Shown: positions 1-14,236, counted from the stretch's first letter. The stretch: 64,000 nucleotides of DNA from Stichopus chloronotus (GCA_021234535.1 CM037849.1:11699526-11763525), one strand, 5' to 3'. A program made the numbers and translations. Notes: generated by a model from the letters alone, not told the origin.

Positions 1-1547
1 TTTCCTTCTTGTGGTTTTGTGGTTTTCATTGTGGTGATCAATAACTTTCCACTTGTACATAAGGCATAGCTATAGCTATTTCTTGTTATTTTAGTGGGGC
101 ACTTTGTCAGGATGCTTCAGAAAAGTTGCTGACTTACGGTAGATTGCGATATCAAATTTGACCCAATTTTTAAGTGATAGGCTTTACTGACCAACAGTTA
201 ATTAGTGTTTGAGAATGAAAGACTCCCGAGGGAAATAATCTTTGCCTAAACCATAAAATCACTGGGGTAGACAGGATGCACATGGGGGCCACACACAAGG
301 GGGCTTGCTGGCGTATGGGCATGTTGTTTATATATATTGAGTGACAGACCAGGGTGGAATCCGCAGCAGAACGGTCAGCATATTTATTTCACACAGGACG
401 CACTGGCAACACGAATCTCGAAACAGTAAATAAAAACCTTGAATATTAATGATGTCATAGTTTCTAGAAACAATGTTCTTCTATTTTTTCCAGCCCTAAT
501 TCCTGAATTTAAAACTAATCAATCCCAAAAAGCGTTTGTTATCAATGCCAAATAAAGCTATTGCCAATACTGACCAATATTCTGTCATATTACTAATTTG
601 TAAGTCAATTCTACTACTTGGAATTACATTATTTTCATTTCTTGGAGAAAGGTTAAAACGTTTCACTACTGGTGTATGCAACCAGCTCATGTTTCTTCCC
701 CCCTACAATAAAAAAAAAAAAAAACAATTCTGTAGCTTCGTTGTGTTAGAGAATGTTCAAACCTCTACACCAATTTTTAGTTTTATTTTCGAGCTTAAAA
801 GTGGGGTCTAAAAGTATGTTCAGCATCCCCCCATTCCCTACTAATCGCCAACTGTTCCACGACAAAGTGAAACAGGACGCATAATTCGTTATGATTTTAT
901 CTCAACCCATCCGATTTGTATTACAATTTTTCATACATTGATTTTCATCTCATTCATTGAGAATTTCAATGCATGAGATCCCAATTTCAAGGCTGGGTAT
1001 ACGCAGCTTGGAACACCCCGTAAGTGCAATCTGGAGGGTCTGAAAAGCAAAAATGTTCTTGAGCGCTCCGCGAAAACAGATGGTCGCGCTCCGTTTAGAT
1101 AGTTCTGTCGGTATTGAGCCTCCTCCAATACATTTTACCTTCATTTAGCTTAATGGGTGCAGGTGTCCAAGAAAGTCAATCGGCTTCATGATTGGCAAAA
1201 ATAAGAAGGGTGACTAACACATGATCCTTCTAAGGGAGGGGAGAGGTGCCCCATCCCCTTAGATCTCTCATCATGCCATCTTGAGGTGCCACTCATGCCA
1301 CTTGTCTGTGGACTGATTGATTTGAAATCCAGGCTTAAGGATGGCAATTCATCATTCATGTAAATGCTGCAGACTGTCAGTACGGTGCCGTGAATAATTT
1401 CACGTCTAAGCTTTGCCAGCGTGCACCACGGACCGTGGTGAGCGTATAAACATTTAGACCTGCATTCAGTGACAAACGAAAATTGTGTGTAAAACGTTTA
1501 AATATTATCTAAAGTAACGAAGTGACACAGAACCCAGGTTGTTTTTG

Positions 1548-2170
1548 TTAAAGGGGAAATCAAGGTTTGACTGAGAAAATTCATCTTTAGTTGATTTTTC
1601 CTTCTAAACTGATTGTTCACCGAAATATAGAGACGTTGAGGAGATGTTAGAAGGTAGAAGAAACGGTAATTATTTCGTTAATTACTGTTGAATGAGAACT
1701 CTTAATATTTGTAGGGTACGAAAAATAAACGTTCATGCACAAGACAAGACAGCCTCGTCTATACAATGACCAATCACAGCGTAAGACTGAGATGACGTTA
1801 TATGAATAAACATAACCGAATGTTTACGGTTCCCATGCTGTTCGTGCATTGCGCCATGCTAAGTAAACAAGAGTTTAGTGATAGTTGATGATACATACAG
1901 CACACGTAGTCTACTGTTCAGCCACATCTCCTCATACCTTGAAAAGGCGATAGTATTGAATATTCATATTTGATTCGATGAATATGGATGTTACAGACTT
2001 TCCGAGTTCTTCACCGATTTTTTGCGAATTTGACTTGTTTCTCGAAATTGTCCACATGTTTGGACGGAGATAATCTTGATCATATTTGTTAGTTATAACT
2101 CATTGTGCGATACCGGTGGGGAATTGTAGTGAAATAAATTTTGAAAATAAACCATGATTTCCCCTTGAAG
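1548..2170. mobile_element. TTAA-bounded MITE, family A, copy 1
   Basis: The ends are inverted: TTAAAGGGGAAATCA at the left and its near complement (TGATTTCCCCTTGAAG) at the right. About 380 bp of the left part recurs inverted at 17,761-18,148 with roughly 85-90 percent similarity by eye. No coding capacity, so non-autonomous. Confidence 0.7.
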
Positions 2171-2620
2171 GGAAATACAAGGGTAAACATAACCTTATCA
2201 TCGTAAAGGTCCCTTTACACTAGGCCCGAGGTTAGATGAGAAATAAGCGATCAAAGATTATTTTTTTTACTCCTTTATATCGCGTCTCGTCATGTCGTAT
2301 AGCACGGAGCCAAGTGTGAAAAAGATATGAGAAATGATATTATTTCAACTATTCATCCCATTATTATCGCTGTGAATGGTTTTTAAAGGTCTTGTGACAT
2401 GAAAATGACATTTTGAGGTATTGGGTGCATTAGGCATTCAAAATGTTGAAAATAGCCACAAATTGCGTCAAAATCAGTTAACAATTGACAAATTTACAGG
2501 CAAATTAGTGTCTCACAGCTGTGTCATGAATAAACATTGATAAACATGCAAATTTGTGATGTCAGGAGAGGTACTCCCGGAATATGTCTTATGTAAATCC
2601 TTTGTTTATGTAACCTTTAT

Positions 2621-2945
2621 TTCACGGTCATTTGAGAATTTTATATGCCCAGAGGCTTTTTTTTTTTGAAGCATGTATTTTCTCCTTCAAAAATATAGAT
2701 ATCACGTACCAATGTGAAACTCAGTAATTAAGTAATTAAGAGGCAAATTGGGTTAACAAAAGAAAAACTGACACTGTGCAACACTCACGTCATCTGTTTT
2801 GCGTTTTCTTCAAACTTTGAAAAGACATATCTCAAAAACGGTAATAGATACAAACAAAATTTCAACGGATTGTCACTCAGGGTTTTACTTTGTAAGGTTT
2901 GCATGAAGGCAGCTCTTTATGGAAGCATGTCACACAACCTTCAAA
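2621..2945 (+). repeat. Dispersed repeat family B, copy 1
   Basis: About 325 bp related in direct orientation to 51,485-51,812. Shared blocks include the AGTAATTAAG segment, the CAAACTTTGAAAAG block and CAGAGTTTTACT or its variant. No TIR or coding frame was found; class unknown. Confidence 0.7.
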
Positions 2946-5900
2946 TTCTCTCTGCAACTTAAGTGTAAGCCTGTTACATGCGAGGTAACTGGAGCTCACT
3001 TGTCAGCAAATTCATACTGATGACGGGGTGCAGTTTGGTGTGGTACACCCTGTTTCCATCGAGTTACCATAGACAAGGAGAATATTTCGTGAAGGAAAAA
3101 ACTTAGAACGTTTACAATGTAAGCTCAATGGATGTCTTATTTTCCTTCGTTTTCCTCAGTTTTGTATCAAAACATTTGTTTCAATGATCCCTCGTGACTT
3201 CCTTATTAATGTCCCAGGAATCCGTGGAAAACAAAGTTCTAGCTTCTCCAGTGCTTCCCCGAGATCACGTCAAATTTCTTGATCCCTACAAACAAACTTT
3301 GTGAATGTCAAAGCCGGGATGGGTATGTTGAAAATGGACGTGGGAGGTAACATTTCCGGCAACCTGGCAACTTGGTATGAATAAAGAAAAAGAGAAGCGG
3401 GCAATACCGCCGGTGCCTCAACATAGATGGTCAGAAAGTATTATCTTTAATCAAGTCGTTTTTGCCCTGCTTAAAATACTCTTGAATGAAATATGTCCAT
3501 CACATTCTCGGACTGTTAGTTCCTTTGACTAGTCGATCATCAACTCTTGGAATCCCCGTTGAATACTTCTACATCAGTGCATTGGATGGTTATTTCTTCT
3601 CACTGATAAGTGTTGGTGTCAGAGACATATGTAAATCTCCTCTAGACAGCAGCAGCATAATCGGTAAAACATCAAGGTATGATTCCTATTTCTGACGAAA
3701 AATATTCACAGCATACTAACCGGAAGGATTTCAAAGGGCGGGTGGTACAAAACAGTTGAACTTACCTCACCTACGAGATATTATTAAAATAATCAAAAGT
3801 GATGTATAGAAGGTTAGGTAAGATGGCGTGCTATTTAAATTTCATTCACTGCATTAATCCTCTTCACTGTACATTGAGACCATACATTAAGACTGCATCT
3901 ACTTACTTGCTATTTAATTTTATGATTAAGGAGGTTCGATATTCTAATAAGGTTCTTGCAACACAAGTTATAATATAATACAAGGAGTGGCAGATGGCTA
4001 AGGAAAAAAAAAACCTTGAGAACATTTTGCCAAATTTCTCGAACTGCCTTTGTAATGTAAATACTTTTGTCGTAATATTCAACAAATAAACATTGAACCT
4101 CTGTTTTCCACTTTCCTGCTGAGGTTAATTTAAGAATCACACAGAGAAGGTGCCTATAATAAAGCCGTATTTGACCTATCGTGGAAAGTCTGGAATAACA
4201 TATCATGAGCATATCATATATGCTCATATATACGATATTTGAACTAATGACTATGTGCTAGCTTGAATGATGTAAGCGGATTTAGTACTGAAAGTTTAGA
4301 TGAAAATTTGCATTTTCGGTATTTTATACATTATTTTAAAATCTCAGAATCTCACACTGACATCCAGAAGCACACACTTACCCACGTTTCACAGACACAC
4401 GTCACTTGTTTCACTTTACACGACTCTGTGTACCCCAAATCACTTCATCATGAGGTACCACTGGGGTGTCGCTACTGTGAGGAACGTTAAAGGGGGTTGT
4501 CTCTTTCATCATCCCTGCTAGTACACCTCATTTTGACTAAAATAAATAGTAAAACAGTTGCATCTCTCTAGAGTGAAATTTCGATTTTGCTAAATATCCT
4601 TCTTTCCAGTAATTCAAGCATCGTCTGTAGGACTACCTTAAACAAACTTTATAGCATACTGTAGAACGCATCTCCCAACTCCACAAAGCCACTCGTCCTC
4701 ATATCTAGTTAAAACCTCGAAAGTATAGTTATCATATTGATCTGATGATGCATCCAATAATTCTACTCTCCACAGAGCTACAGTAGAAAATGAGCTCTGT
4801 AAGCTGTGATTAGCGCCTCTCTAATTACAGGGTATCATTTCCAAGCCTTGTAGGCTTCATCCACACTGCAGGTTAAGATGTTGCCAGTTAGTGAATCAGT
4901 TGCTAGGTAACTGGGTTCTTAACTCAAGTGTCAAGGTATTACGAAGGAGTGCTCTTCGCCCAATTAATCTCTGTTCTGTTTGATTGGCTCTTTCGGGACA
5001 AGAGATTGCATGTAATTACACCTCAATGTAGAATATGTGATTAATCATGACACTGAACATAAGTTTGAACATAATCTCATTGACATGACACCCATGCACA
5101 CATGTCCGGTGTGTACTTTTACAACAGTTTACTGGTTTCGTTCTACCCAGTCTCTTAAATACCTCTTAATTAAACAATATAACATTTAACCCAAGATTTT
5201 GAAAAGGATCTGTCAGCAACTTTCTCTAAGGAGGATGTAAAGGTCATTTACGTTGCAACAGCTCCCTCTTCTATGATGCCTATGAATGTTAAGCTCAGTA
5301 AACGTTGAGCACTCTTGTCTGCCAAATGCAGGTAGCTTAAGCCTCTTTTAACTGTTAGAAGCTATTGTAACAAAGATCAACAAGTTGTGTAAGAAGCATT
5401 TTCTTTTCTTGCGGAAAATCTTTATGTGATATGATGAGACAATAAGCACGGAGCCTCATCGTTTACTGATACAGTGCATGTTAAATAGTACATTGCACTG
5501 ATACAGAACGTTAGCACATTGTCCGCCATTTTTGTTACAAGGTACTCATTTCCAATTGCCTTGGCAATGGTGAGTCTTCATTTTATTTGTTCTGCATGCT
5601 CTGCGGTCGATTTGATTGCTTAGTCTTTGTTGTCTTGGATTTAAGAGTAGTTCGCTACAAATTATATAGATACAATAGCTACGTGGATGTTGCCATAGAA
5701 ATCACGACGCCTTTATTGTTCATGACAGTTGTTTATCGTATTATATTTTATTACAGGGAAAAGTTAGCCAAGACGTTAAAAAAAGTTCAACTTACAATTA
5801 TTTTGGGTATAATTTCCGCTTTTCATAATATTTTGAGTTGCATTGAGTTGTATTTGGGTTGGTGAGATGTACGGCGTGTGGATTCAAGGTTCCACGAAGG

Positions 5901-7829
5901 AAAGTTGTATTTATCTTACTTATTACTTACTGACTTGTATTTAATGAATTCATGTCCGTTTATCCAGCACAGGCATTTGAATGTCTACATAATGCAGGGA
6001 ACCCTTGTAATATGGCTAACAGTACAAATGCAACCTTGTGGGTTACTTAATTTGTGGTACGAATATTGCCTTGGAGGAAGGACGTTCTGTGCAGAATAAA
6101 GGCATGGTAAATTACACTTGATATTTGTTTATTTGTTTATTGATATTGGTACAAGTCAGTTCTAGTTTATTGAAATCAAGCAAGAGTTTTTGTGAAAGGT
6201 TCCACTGAATCTTGAAAGGATTGTTGTATTATTTTTTTGTTCATTCAAAGTAGAGCGTTACACAGCGATTACATATCGCTCTTGGTAATCCAATTCCAGC
6301 TAAATACTGTAGGTGGTAAAGTACAATGGCTGAACATGACTTTGAAGAATTGACTTGTAGTTACACTCGCCTTTTTAATAACTCAGACGTTGTACCTTGA
6401 AGCTCAGAACATTTTTATGTTGTATACATAAATCAGACGGACTTGATAAGCTTAACAAAAAGATAAAATTTTACCAATCCAGAGAAAAACCTTACAGACC
6501 TATAATCATTTTCATCCAGATTTGGACAACACGAACTAGGCCATAGGTACACAATAGGTCAACGTACTGATTCAGTCACAAAAACCGTCCTCTGGTGTAC
6601 TGACAATATTTCATAACATCTGTTTCAGCTCGGTCGATGAAGGTTGATATTTTTCCCAAAGATGTTTAGGTAGGGCGCCTTCTATTACCGTAAAGAGGCC
6701 GAAATTCCCGAAATTATGGTATGGTATCTCTTGAACTCCGAAATATTATTGTTATATTGTTATTAAATCATTATAAAATCTCACTCTCATTCCATGTCGT
6801 GTTCTGCTGTATTATCGCTTGTCAAAGATTGACAGTACTGGACAGTTCTTTAGTATCATTTATGTAACACATCTGTTAAATTAATTGATTAAATTATTTA
6901 ATCAGTCTCCCTCTGATACGATTTCCTTTCAATTTGATTTTATCTTTTCTTTTCAGAGTGTAGGGTGCATATCTTTTAAACAGTTGATCGATAATTCAGG
7001 GGCAGTTTTCTTTACAGGGCGTGAAGGAAGGGGGGGGGGGGGGGGTGGAATGAAGCAACTAAAAACCCACATTAGAACAGTACATAATTGTACATGGGAT
7101 GTCAATGGCATGAAATTGCATGGTAATGGCATGCATGATAATCTCATCCTTTACACAAACCCCATGCATGAGAAAACTTGGAATTCTTTGTGAAATAGGA
7201 GACTTTGAATTGGGTCTCTAAAAACATTCTCTATTTACAGAGTGACATGAATCAAATAATAAATTACTTGCAAGAAAAATGACAAGGAGAAACTGTTACA
7301 TTTATGTCGGTGAAAAAAAGTAACTGTGAAGTAGAAAAAAAAAACATTAAAGAAATAATGACCAAATTTTTCATATCAGGCGTGCAGGTGAGAAAGGATC
7401 GATCCGGGGCAATCTCTAATTGGATGTTAATGTCTAATCGGATACACTGAGAAGAAACAAAGTACAAGTAGGTCACTGATGGTTATCAAATTACTTGATA
7501 CTAGTACGATGATACCTATTACCTAGATAACACCATGACGTCATCTCTGATCATAGACTTCCTAAGGACAAAAAAGAAGGAAGAAAAAGAAAAAGGGGAG
7601 AGGACTTTCAAGTGATTAGACCAAAGGGGGATTACTGCCCTTCCCGAAAAGAGCTTTGATGCACTGCCCTAACCTGGGCATCAGCTTGGCACCAAGACTT
7701 GAGAAGGGAGGCAGACAGGAAACTATATAAGAGGGAAGCCACCATCAGTTGTCCCAGTGAAAATTTTTGTCCGATAATAATGCCTCTCATATTGGGAATG
7801 GTGTGTGAGTGTGTCAATATGTCCAGGAT
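2946..7829. other. Intergenic, no supported gene
   Basis: AT-rich sequence with scattered short open frames. The hydrophobic frames near 5,587-6,099 on the plus strand have no flanking splice structure or recognisable motif. Confidence 0.6.
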
Positions 7830-8125
7830 GTATTGGTTGTATGGTAAATTGAGTCAAATTTGCTGACTTTTGAGAAAAAAGGCAATTTTGTCCCAAAATT
7901 TGGTATTTAGAGTATATATATCTTGAGAAGTATTTGAGCATTTAATCAAAAATTTTGCAAGAACTTATCTGAGAATGTAGTATTCAAGGTATATCACTTT
8001 TATAGTAAAGAGAGTGAAATTTGCTGATTTTTGAGGAAAAAAGTCAGTTTTGCCCCAAAATTTGTATTTCCAGAATATCTTGAGAACTATTTACCTAAGG
8101 CTTTGCTACGAGTTACCTGAGAACA
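7830..8125 (+). repeat. Degenerate two-unit tandem repeat, about 145 bp per unit
   Basis: Two neighbouring units share AAATTTGCTGA(C/T)TTTTGAG, a TTTTG(T/C)CCCAAAATTTG block and ATATCTTGAGAA. The second is diverged by several indels. No coding sequence is supported. Confidence 0.65.
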
Positions 8126-9531
8126 CATTGTTCAACATAATATTACTATAAATGTAAATCCAGTGAACTGGCCCATGTGTTTAATGTCTTTCAACATCCC
8201 TGCCAATTATGAGAACATTATTTTTAAGTCAAAGAGTAAGTTTAGCGGAACCAGGTCCTATACAGGTAAGTAGGAGGCTAATTTGCAAATAAACCCATAG
8301 AGGGATGCTCTTTCATCCTACCCCCAACCACTAAGCCTAACCCTTCCTGAAATAACTCAATGTTGTAATTGTGTTATGTAGTGTAATATGCACAGATACT
8401 GTTGAAGCGTTATTGTTACCGTTACTTGAGCACCAGACTATAGGCTTAAGTTTGGTACCTTACAGTGGATATCAGTATTGAAATACTGGCTCTGCTTTAC
8501 GATCAGGGACCACCAGTCAAGTTTATTGATGATGGTTAGGATTAAGTATTTGATGAGAATAAACCAAGTTAAAGGTGTAAAAAGCTATTCAGGCCTAGAT
8601 TTAACCTAAATAACCACCAATCAAGGTAAAAAACTGAGAGTTAGGGTAAAGTTCAGGGTGAAATTATGCGAAAAACAAGGATTTTAGGAAAAGTACGTCA
8701 CTTCCGGTCACTGATTCTAAATTAGTACCGAAATATTATATTCCGTTCTTCTGCTTACCATTATTTTATGCTTGACGACAATTTGGTTATAATACAGTGC
8801 CCGGAAGTAGGTCTCTGTGAGATTTGGTTGCAGTAAGCTATTACAAATCCCCATGTGCAGGCCCTGTGTTGAAATCAATGCATGTTGGCGATGAGATAAG
8901 CAACTCTGTGGATTGCCCTCTTGTTTTGTTTTTTGGTTTTTATTTATGTTGAATATGAATGTGAACATGCACCCAGCTAGACATCAGACCTGTCTGACGA
9001 TGTCTGACCCTTTGCGTTACATCTATTACACCGTGACGGATGGTATGATGTTGCAAGATCAGGTCTGTAGATGGGATCTTTCTTACACTTATTTGCCGGA
9101 AATCCTCCCGACCCTCAAATTCATGCCCCCACCAAATTGGACTAGCGCACCTTTCTCAACCCCAAGGAAAGAGAGGGGGCAGGGTCATTCCTGAACTAGA
9201 TAAATCTAAATAAGGAGCCGCTGAAACCAGGGTTATATGTCATCATGATTATTCCTTTCAAAACTTTGGAACAAACATTTTTTTTTTCAATTAATCTATG
9301 CAAATGTTAATAATTAGTTAATAATCATTTGTAATAACGCCATACAAAATTGAATATATACATTTAATATTAGTGTAGATGTTAATATTCTATAGATAAT
9401 AAGTGTATGCAGCAGTCAATCCTATGTTGAACAGATTTGACTTCGAATGTTGAAGATGTGCACAAGAAGTAACATGTCACTCAAGAAGCGAGATTAGCCT
9501 GAGCTAAGTAGAAGGTGACGTCAAAATAAAC

Positions 9532-10144
9532 TTAAAAGGGGGATTTCGGAAGCAATTTCAAACCATTTTCGTTCATAGTCTTGACGTTTTGAAATCATCT
9601 TCTCATAGACAACACAATATGTACAAAACAAGATAACTAACTTGATTGCTCTACATAATGAGTAATTAGATGACTTATTGCCCTGTCTTGGAAAGGATTA
9701 CTTCTGAACACTTCGTACCTGTTACAGATCACGTTTTCCAGTTTTCCTTATCTTCGAGTTTTTGTTACCAACGGCCTCCTAAGCGGTGTAATGTGGTCTT
9801 TTTATGAGAAATTCCTCTCCTTATTTGTTCAATTGAGCCATTCAATCTCGTGACAGCCACAGTATGTTCTTTATTAATTACTTAGGCCAATCAGGTTTAT
9901 CGCCGTGAATCAGAGCTGGGCGTCGACTACGTCACAAATCACAGAGAACACGATCAATTACATCATAATGGCCGCACCCTTCGTTTCTATGCATAGTGTT
10001 AGAAACTCTGTCGGGCTGGAAGTTTGTTCATATTGTGTTATCTATGAGAAGATCATTTCAAAACGTCATGAATGTGAACGAAAATTGTTTGAAATTGCTT
10101 AAATAAGTGAAAAGACATAATACTTGCCCGGAATTGCCCTTTAA
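9532..10144. mobile_element. Inverted-repeat element with arms of about 110 bp, TTAA at both ends
   Basis: The left arm (9,532-9,650) and right arm (10,010-10,144) are inverted copies; for example GACGTTTTGAAATCATCTTC on the left and its near complement on the right. The roughly 360-bp centre is unrelated between the arms. TTAA occurs at 9,532-9,535 and 10,141-10,144. Non-autonomous foldback or MITE. Confidence 0.75.
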
Positions 10145-11467
10145 TGCGCCCAAAGACTGCAATGCAAAGGTCGCCTGTGGTGACTAATTTCTGAGCACCG
10201 TTCAAGGTCATACGGAGAAAACTTTAACCTGAGTATTACGTGATCAGTCCACCTTGGAAAGAGAGGGAGTAGATTGCGTGTCCCGTGGTGAGATTTGATT
10301 TTCCCAGGGAATGTAGCAGTACAAAATGCCATCAGAACATGGAGCCCATTCTTCGAAAATCAATCTAGTGGTCCTGACTATAAGAGGGAGTTTTCTATGT
10401 CAGTGAATTTTAAAGCAATGTTTTAACTTTTAACCATGCAACTTACAAAAACCACTTCAAACCTTCTATAAGATGAAATGTGACCTAACAAACTGTCATA
10501 TGCAATACTAGCACAGTTACTTTCTGAAATCTCCTTAAAGATGTGGCGTTCAAGTTTATATCTTTTTTTTTAACAGAGCAAGCTTTTCTATCCTTTTATT
10601 TTAGAATAGCGAATCATTTAGGCCCTTATATGAAACATCCATTTCCATTTTCAATCACGCCTTTTCTTTTTTTTTTCTTCTTCCAGTTATTTCTAGTCTC
10701 CGAATGGTCTTCCAGTCGTTCTTCTGCTTCAAATCATTATCTGCTATCGGCAAGGTACAGCACAGAACTAATTGAACCAGAGAACATCAAATATAGGCTT
10801 TGAAAAATGGAACATATTTTTCTTAAATAACTTACTTTTCGATTTCTCAAATTCATATACTTCTGTCATGAAAGATAGACAACAGCTACACAATCGATAG
10901 ACAGGGAACTCCAATGTATCATTAATTCAATGAGTCTACAAAAATACTTTCTTTTTCTCCTGTATGAAGTATTTTTACAGTACTATCTATTCTCACAATA
11001 ATTATAAATGTACGAAAAAAAATGTAATCTGTACTTACCGTAATATATTTAAGTCGAGGTAAATGATATGATAACATCAGCATGCATTTCTAAGTAATGA
11101 AAAAGGATTGATTTTCATATTCCACACACGTATGGACGTCTTCCAGTGAGTGTGGCATTCTGCATATAAATTTGCAGATATTACAAAAAACACATGGCAG
11201 CTTTCGGGTAAGTCCCTCATCTACGGTGAGGAAATTACCATATTGGATACATAGAGGAAACTGTATATAAAGTCCCACTCTTCATGCTATAGTCGTGACG
11301 GTATGAAGTCGCACGTGCATGGACCGGAACTTCCCAGGAAAGGGATCGAAACCTCGTTAACATTTGAAGCTGCTACAAACAAGCAACTTGACACCCAGGT
11401 TGATGACAAATTCGTCCAACCTCTTTGAGCAATGCTGCCTCCTCTCTTTTTTTTTTTTGTTCGCCGA

Positions 11468-11556
11468 TCACTGTGGTATTACAATCGCCATGGCAACGTT
11501 GATCAGGAGACAGAGGAAGCTACCAATGGTCGTCAAGGTGGCTGAAGACGGTGTTC
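11468..11556 (-). CDS. Candidate alternative last exon of the ACE-like gene (hydrophobic tail)
   Basis: After a pyrimidine-rich tract and the acceptor ttgcgacag, 89 nt encode TPSSATLTTIGSFLCLLINV followed by AMAIVIPQ and TGA. Using the donor at 14,249-14,250 the split codon becomes Gly and the frame stays open, giving 1,905 nt in total and 634 residues. The peptide ends on a hydrophobic run with no cytoplasmic tail and small residues just before it, the layout of a GPI-attachment signal; a C-terminal membrane anchor is the other reading. The complementary strand has an equally good donor (CGCAAG then gtaaag), so the strand is not certain. A minus-strand AATAAA occurs at 10,595-10,600. Confidence 0.55.
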
Positions 11557-13090
11557 CTGTCGCAAGGTAAAGAAAAAACGATATTTTCAACATAATGAAA
11601 CATAATAATCTATAATCAGTGCCGGAGTCCAACTCTCTTACATTTATTCTTTTTTTGAGGGGGGTGTGGGGTTGTGAAAATTGTACCACCCTGGAAAGTG
11701 GTACTCTGAAAAAAAAATGTTATTTCGTGTATAAATACAACATCAGTAATAGCACTTTTGTCAAAAAGGACACCGCACATCTAGAAATTTGAGGTTCAAC
11801 GCCCAAAGGTGAAAAACACCCTTTCCCCTCCCTTAGTGGCTCTGATAATGTCAGTGCGTCATTTGATAGCCAGTGGTATTGGTAAAAAGGAATAACTTGT
11901 AAGTAATGAAGACTGGATAAGAATGGGGCCTTGTCACGGGGGACTTGTAATTAATGTGGTGAAGATGGGTTGGCCCTTTATATGTCGCCATCAATCTCAA
12001 GTGCAAATCTTGAGGAACACGTGACTTACATTAAATGTGATATTAACTGACTAATTAATTCACCATTTAATTTGTAAACAGATGTCGTGAGAGAATGGGA
12101 CTCCACGTTCGTACCTGTTCGAAAACTAAACTGAGCTTCTAGGCCCGATTGTAAACATTTTGTTGAGATCATGAGGTTAGCATGATGGTTATACGAGTTT
12201 GCGCAATGCAGGCCGGGGTGACCAACCATTTGAATGATGAGACCAACGTACATTGATACCTTTGAACTTCGTGGAGGTTGTAAGTCCACCCTCTGTTATC
12301 CTTCTCTTCATACTACCTATCTAGTCAGCGACATGGATAGAAACAAACTTTTGTCAACGTGGTAACTACCACGAGCTTTAATATGGACAATATCCAATGA
12401 TTACTTTCAACACTTTTGTAGGTTATTTTCTTTTTTCTTTACTATCGTAAGTTCTCCATTTTTCTTTTTTCTTTTTTTCAAGGGAGGAGTTAAGGTGGTT
12501 GGCACTTCCTGTCCTATAATTGCTCAGACAGTTCAACATAGACCCATTTAAACCAGATGCTAAATATCCCAGCCCTTTCTGCACCCTGGTTGTCATGCTC
12601 CCTGCTTGCAATGAATACTACCAGTGGGATCCACTTGAAATCCCTATTTTCGCTAATGGTATCGTCTTATTTTCCCCACCCCACTTACTCTGTCCTACCA
12701 CTGGTCTGATTACACTGAAATATTACACCTTACAAGAAGAAAATTGTTATCAGTGACTTAGGACATCATCACACGTAGGAGCAACACTTATAGATCACAT
12801 CGTTGCATCTTTAAGGGGGACTTCCATTAAATGTCATCTTGTTATCTAGCTTTTTGACGGAATGATATTGTTTTTAATACAGACGTGAAACATTTTGCAC
12901 CCGATATAGTTTCCCCGCTAAAAAAAAGAAATAGGAGAAACGTAAAAAAGAGACAATGTGTAGCATATGTATATATTTTTTAATAAGAATTTTTGAAGAC
13001 AAATATGTTTGCAGCTCTCTGACAATTTTTGTTTACGTCCCCGAGGTTCGCCGCGCGCTCACCTTAATCCATCCCAGTCGATAGCTCCTT

Positions 13091-13127
13091 GTCTATCCAG
13101 GGAGTTGTAACAACTCCCTGGTCTATC
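13091..13127. mobile_element. 23-bp perfect hairpin between 7-bp direct repeats
   Basis: Arms CAGGGAGTTGT and ACAACTCCCTG (11 nt each, one central A) occupy 13,098-13,120 and are flanked on both sides by GTCTATC. The structure matches a micro-insertion with target duplication. It lies in the alternative intron 12 of the ACE-like gene. See 32,929-32,959 for a second example. Confidence 0.6.
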
Positions 13128-14236
13128 CATAACCCCCCAACCCCCTTATTCCCCTTCAATTTCCCGAACCAGACGTTACCCCGGAATGGCTATTTACCCG
13201 ATCGTCGGGTAAATATGGATAGCGTCCTTGTTTATTTACCTGATCAGGTTCAGTCAGTAGTACAATATTACAATCTTTACGTGTAATTTTTCTGCTATGG
13301 ATGTCATTATAAGCTACTATATGAACACATTAACACATTGCGTCCGGTTACTACATTTGCAGTTTGTAGAGAAGAAAACAATACTGGCATTGCGTAATAC
13401 AGAAGACATCAAATTAAGTTTCGAGCAGTCCGTGTGAATTAATCTGCAATCAGGAGCCATTATAAAATACTGAAATGTGGCTGATAGCTTTAGTATTATG
13501 GCACATTTTAAAGAATAGTCAGCATTTCAAGGACACTTTAAGAGCGCCACCGATCATTCAGTATACTTCAGCGTAGCCGCAATACTCACATAGCCGACGA
13601 TCAGATGAATGTACCTTTCAAATTTTGTAGCCAGGCGAAGCCGGGTGAGGAGATATTCCCCCCCCCCCCCCCGCCCCCTGAATTCTAGAAGCATCCCCCT
13701 TTGACAGAACAAAGACCACTGATATTATTCCACGCATATTTTTCGCAGTGCTCCTTTTGAAGATATCTATTCCCCCAACTGTAAGAGATTGTTCAATTTT
13801 AGGCATTTTCACCCCTCAACCGTAGGAGGATTCTGCCTGTAATGTATTACCAGAGATTCGTAAATGTGCACAGTAACAATGTTCATGGGGTTTGATTTGT
13901 TACTGAAAGTGCGAGTGGGGCGATCGACATCCGGTCATAACTTTTTCCCCCTAGCAGTGCCGTGCTATTACCGGTGATCTGGGAGATGTTTTCGGCCAAA
14001 AATGTTTTCGCACGCTCCACCTCAAGGATGGTGGTGCCTCGCTTAAAAAGTTGTCCTCTCATAGAAGTATGGCAATACGTGCCCCTCCCCCATCATTAGA
14101 TCCTGGTAACGCCCATGCTTATAACAAGCGTTTCCATAGTAACCAACCCCCTCCCCACAGCAATATCTTGAGAAATGAGTGTGCTCAACATATCTAGTGC
14201 ATTCACAGTTTTGTTAACAATATTTTGTGGATGAAA

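Noticed and set aside
3910..4227. 105-codon minus-strand frame
   Set aside because: Composition typical of AT-rich intergenic DNA, no motif or splice context.
5587..6099. Two hydrophobic plus-strand frames resembling membrane segments
   Set aside because: No splice signals join them, no family motif, and T-rich DNA commonly gives hydrophobic frames.
8230..8268. ACAG then gtaagt donor on the plus strand
   Set aside because: The upstream segment resembles the interior of the MITE at 45.4-45.8 kb, so the donor match is repeat-derived.
10687..10755. Plus-strand segment between a strong pyrimidine tract with acceptor and a gtacag donor
   Set aside because: Two frames are open, neither has protein-like conservation, and no neighbouring exon joins.
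11490..11566. Plus-strand exon reading MATLIRRQRKLPMVVKVAED and on to a gtaaag donor
   Set aside because: It has a good donor but no nearby plus-strand partner or clean acceptor, while the minus-strand reading is in phase with ACE exon 12. Kept as the competing hypothesis.
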